A stretch of 6,813 bases of DNA from Actinomycetes bacterium (lineage in GTDB: Bacteria > Actinomycetota > Actinomycetes > Streptosporangiales > Streptosporangiaceae): positions 1-6,813 of the forward strand of contig JAFACJ010000944.1 in NCBI GenBank assembly GCA_023425615.1. The letters are read 5' to 3'. Under the pieces are notes generated by a model, which was given only the letters and a program-made list of their open reading frames with translations, ran no database searches and was not told where the DNA came from. Position numbers and translations under genes: made by a program. The first letter of the stretch is position 1, and the number at the start of each line of letters is the position of its first letter. Below, in pieces: positions 5,246-6,813 of the stretch.

Positions 5246-6423
5246 TTGACCACCAGGGACTGCAGGTAGGCGCGGGCGTTGCGGGCCGTCTCCTCGACGT
5301 TGTCGCCGCCGAACTTCTCCAGGACCGCATCGGCCAGCACCAGCGCGACCATCGCCTCGGCGACGACGCCGGCGGCGGGCACCGCGGTGACGTCGCTGCG
5401 TTGGTTGATCGCCTTGGCGGGCTCGCCGGTGCGCACGTCGATGGTGTCGAGCTGGCGCGGCACGGTGGAGATCGGCTTCATCGCGGCGCGGACCCGCAGG
5501 ATCTCGCCGTTGGTCATGCCGCCCTCGATGCCGCCCGCCCGGTTGGTGCGCCGCCGCACGCCCTCGGGGGTGCCCTCGATCTCGTCGTGGGCGCGGCTGC
5601 CGGGCCGCCGCGCGGTCTCGAAGCCGTCGCCGACCGCGACGCCCTTGATCGCCTGGATGCCCATGAGGATCCCCGCGAGGCGGGAGTCCAGGCGCCTGTC
5701 CCAGTGCACATAGCTGCCCAGGCCCGGCGGCAGCCCGTAGGCCAGCACCTCGACCACGCCGCCGAGGGTGTCGCCCGCCCGCTTCAGCTCATCGACGTGC
5801 GCGACCATCGCCGCGTCCGTCTCGGCGTGGAAGCAGCGGGCCGGGGTGGCGTCGATCGCCGCGAGGTCCTCGGGGCCGGGCAGCGGCGCGTCCTCGGGCA
5901 CCTCGACCTCGCCGAGGGAGACCACGTGGCTGAGCACCTCGACGCCGAGCGCCTGGCGCAGGAACGCCTTGGCGACCTCGCCGAGCGCGACGCGCGCCGC
6001 GGTCTCCCTGGCGCTGGCGCGCTCCAGGACCGGGCGCGCGTCGTCGAAGCCGTACTTCTGGATGCCGGACAGGTCGGCGTGACCGGGCCGGGGCCGTGAC
6101 AGCGGGGCGTTGCGCGCCTGCGCGGCCAGCACCTCCGGGTCCACCGGGTCGGCGGCCATGACCGTCTCCCACTTGGGCCACTCGGAGTTGGCGACCTCGA
6201 TCGCGACCGGGCCGCCGAGCGTTGACCCGTGCCGCACCCCCCCGACGATCGTGACCTTGTCCTGCTCGAACTTCATCCGGGCCCCGCGGCCGTGGCCCAG
6301 GCGGCGGCGGCGCAGCCCCTCGGCGATGTCGGCGGACGTCACCCGCACTCCGGCGGGCAGACCCTCCACGATCGCGACGAGGGCGGGTCCGTGCGACTCC
6401 CCCGCGGTCAACCAGCGCAACAT
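5242..6423 (-). CDS. aroC: Chorismate synthase
   Basis: This 393-residue FMN-dependent enzyme converts EPSP to chorismate, the last step of the shikimate pathway and the branch point to aromatic amino acids, folate and many siderophores. Signature features are [10 protein letters not shown] (6-15) with catalytic His11, [16 protein letters not shown] (40-55), [12 protein letters not shown] (109-120) with His115, GSRAHDEIE (275-283), [11 protein letters not shown] (297-307) and [10 protein letters not shown] (341-350) with Asp344. The ATG at 6423 is chosen because [12 protein letters not shown] is the standard N terminus. GGGAG lies 10 bases upstream, and the open frame extending further upstream to about 6582 does not resemble the family. 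It is the first complete gene of the aro run and lies 55 bp after the prepilin peptidase gene on the same strand, so the operon promoter may lie upstream of the window. Confidence 0.97.
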   Translation of the reverse strand: MLRWLTAGESHGPALVAIVEGLPAGVRVTSADIAEGLRRRRLGHGRGARMKFEQDKVTIVGGVRHGSTLGGPVAIEVANSEWPKWETVMAADPVDPEVLAAQARNAPLSRPRPGHADLSGIQKYGFDDARPVLERASARETAARVALGEVAKAFLRQALGVEVLSHVVSLGEVEVPEDAPLPGPEDLAAIDATPARCFHAETDAAMVAHVDELKRAGDTLGGVVEVLAYGLPPGLGSYVHWDRRLDSRLAGILMGIQAIKGVAVGDGFETARRPGSRAHDEIEGTPEGVRRRTNRAGGIEGGMTNGEILRVRAAMKPISTVPRQLDTIDVRTGEPAKAINQRSDVTAVPAAGVVAEAMVALVLADAVLEKFGGDNVEETARNARAYLQSLVVK

Positions 6424-6478
6424 GCTGGTAATTCTCCCACCTCGCCGCCACCGCCCCGACCATCGCCCGGGAGACGGC

Positions 6479-6813
6479 TCAGCCGTGCAGCAGCACCGCC
6501 AGCAGCGTCCCGGCCAGCATGAAGGGCCCGAACGGGAAGGACGAGCCGCGTCCGGCGCGGCCGGTGGCCAGCAGTCCGGCACCCCACAGCCCGCCCAGCA
6601 CGTGGATCGCCACGACGCCCGTGACGAACGCCTCCAGGCCCAGCCAGCCGAGGGCGAGGCCGAGCGACGGCGCCAGCTTCACATCGCCCTGGCCGATCTG
6701 GGACGGGGCGATGAACCACAGCAGCCCGTAGACCAGCAGCAGCGCGCCCATCCCGTACAGCGCGCCGGTGAGGGATCCCGAGCCGCCGTCCACGGCCTCG
6801 GCCAGGCACAGCA
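6479..6813 (-). CDS. Type IV prepilin peptidase (A24 family), 5' end missing
   Basis: The frame is open to the right edge. The 110 visible residues are the C-terminal part of an inner-membrane aspartic protease that processes type IV prepilin-like leader peptides. The hallmark GxGDVKL motif is present as [12 protein letters not shown] (visible residues 40-51), with catalytic Asp at visible residue 43 (codon 6685-6683). It is followed by helices around [23 protein letters not shown] and the conserved [10 protein letters not shown] near the end. The first catalytic aspartate and the N-terminal membrane helices lie outside the window. A GTG at 6793 is in frame but should not be taken as the start, because the reading continues upstream with family-like sequence. 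The gene precedes aroC on the same strand, a pairing I know from other actinobacteria. Confidence 0.9.
   Translation of the reverse strand, partial: LCLAEAVDGGSGSLTGALYGMGALLLVYGLLWFIAPSQIGQGDVKLAPSLGLALGWLGLEAFVTGVVAIHVLGGLWGAGLLATGRAGRGSSFPFGPFMLAGTLLAVLLHG

Noticed and set aside
4740..5330. Apparent aroB N-terminal extension
   Set aside because: This part is aroK and aroC coding sequence in a shifted frame. [11 protein letters not shown] from 4739 is a normal AroB N terminus.
1..6813. Mobile element, CRISPR, phage or defence system
   Set aside because: No transposase, integrase, repeat-spacer array, toxin pair or terminal inverted repeats were found. Base composition is even throughout and all genes belong to metabolic, regulatory or membrane families.

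Overview
This 6.8 kb window is GC-rich DNA with the strong third-position GC bias of an actinomycete chromosome. A deazaflavin (F420)-type luciferase-like oxidoreductase, a type II dehydroquinase and a prepilin peptidase next to the aro genes also point to a filamentous actinobacterium. A member of the Streptosporangiales or a relative is my best guess, but the genus cannot be fixed from this sequence. Every gene except one lies on the minus strand. There is no tRNA, rRNA, CRISPR array, insertion sequence, phage gene or origin.

Left third (1-2782): a small regulated acyl-CoA/lipid-type module. Reading leftwards on the minus strand are a PaaI-like hotdog thioesterase (1587-2033), an enoyl-CoA hydratase/isomerase-family protein whose ATG directly follows the thioesterase stop codon (933-1586), and an F420-type oxidoreductase cut by the left edge (1-834). 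A TetR-family regulator of LmrA/YxaF type (2201-2782, plus) is divergent from them. The 167 bp divergent region carries three copies of the inverted repeat TATGAC-N4-GTCATA. One sits at the regulator's -10 and start codon. One lies mid-region. One lies inside a perfect 13-bp-arm palindrome touching the thioesterase ribosome-binding site. The oxidoreductase has a different operator-like palindrome of its own (879-897), so it may answer to another regulator.

Middle (2783-3231): a short convergent gap with a 14 bp tandem repeat, then a small three-helix DUF2834 membrane protein (2825-3181). Upstream of it a perfect 12-bp-arm palindrome with a TTCG loop runs into its Shine-Dalgarno.

Right half (3232-6813): a tight shikimate-pathway operon read leftwards: aroC, aroK, aroB, aroQ. 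It encodes chorismate synthase, shikimate kinase, 3-dehydroquinate synthase and type II 3-dehydroquinate dehydratase. All three internal junctions are 4 bp ATGA overlaps, implying translational coupling. The 3' part of a type IV prepilin peptidase gene (6479 to the right edge) precedes aroC. aroB carries the only in-frame TTA codon I found in the window, inside a normally conserved loop that is altered here.

Most of the gene content is ordinary. The parts most worth attention are the three-operator TetR circuit, the two long palindromes abutting ribosome-binding sites, and the altered TTA-containing segment of aroB. I see no evidence for a wholly new enzymatic or defence system.
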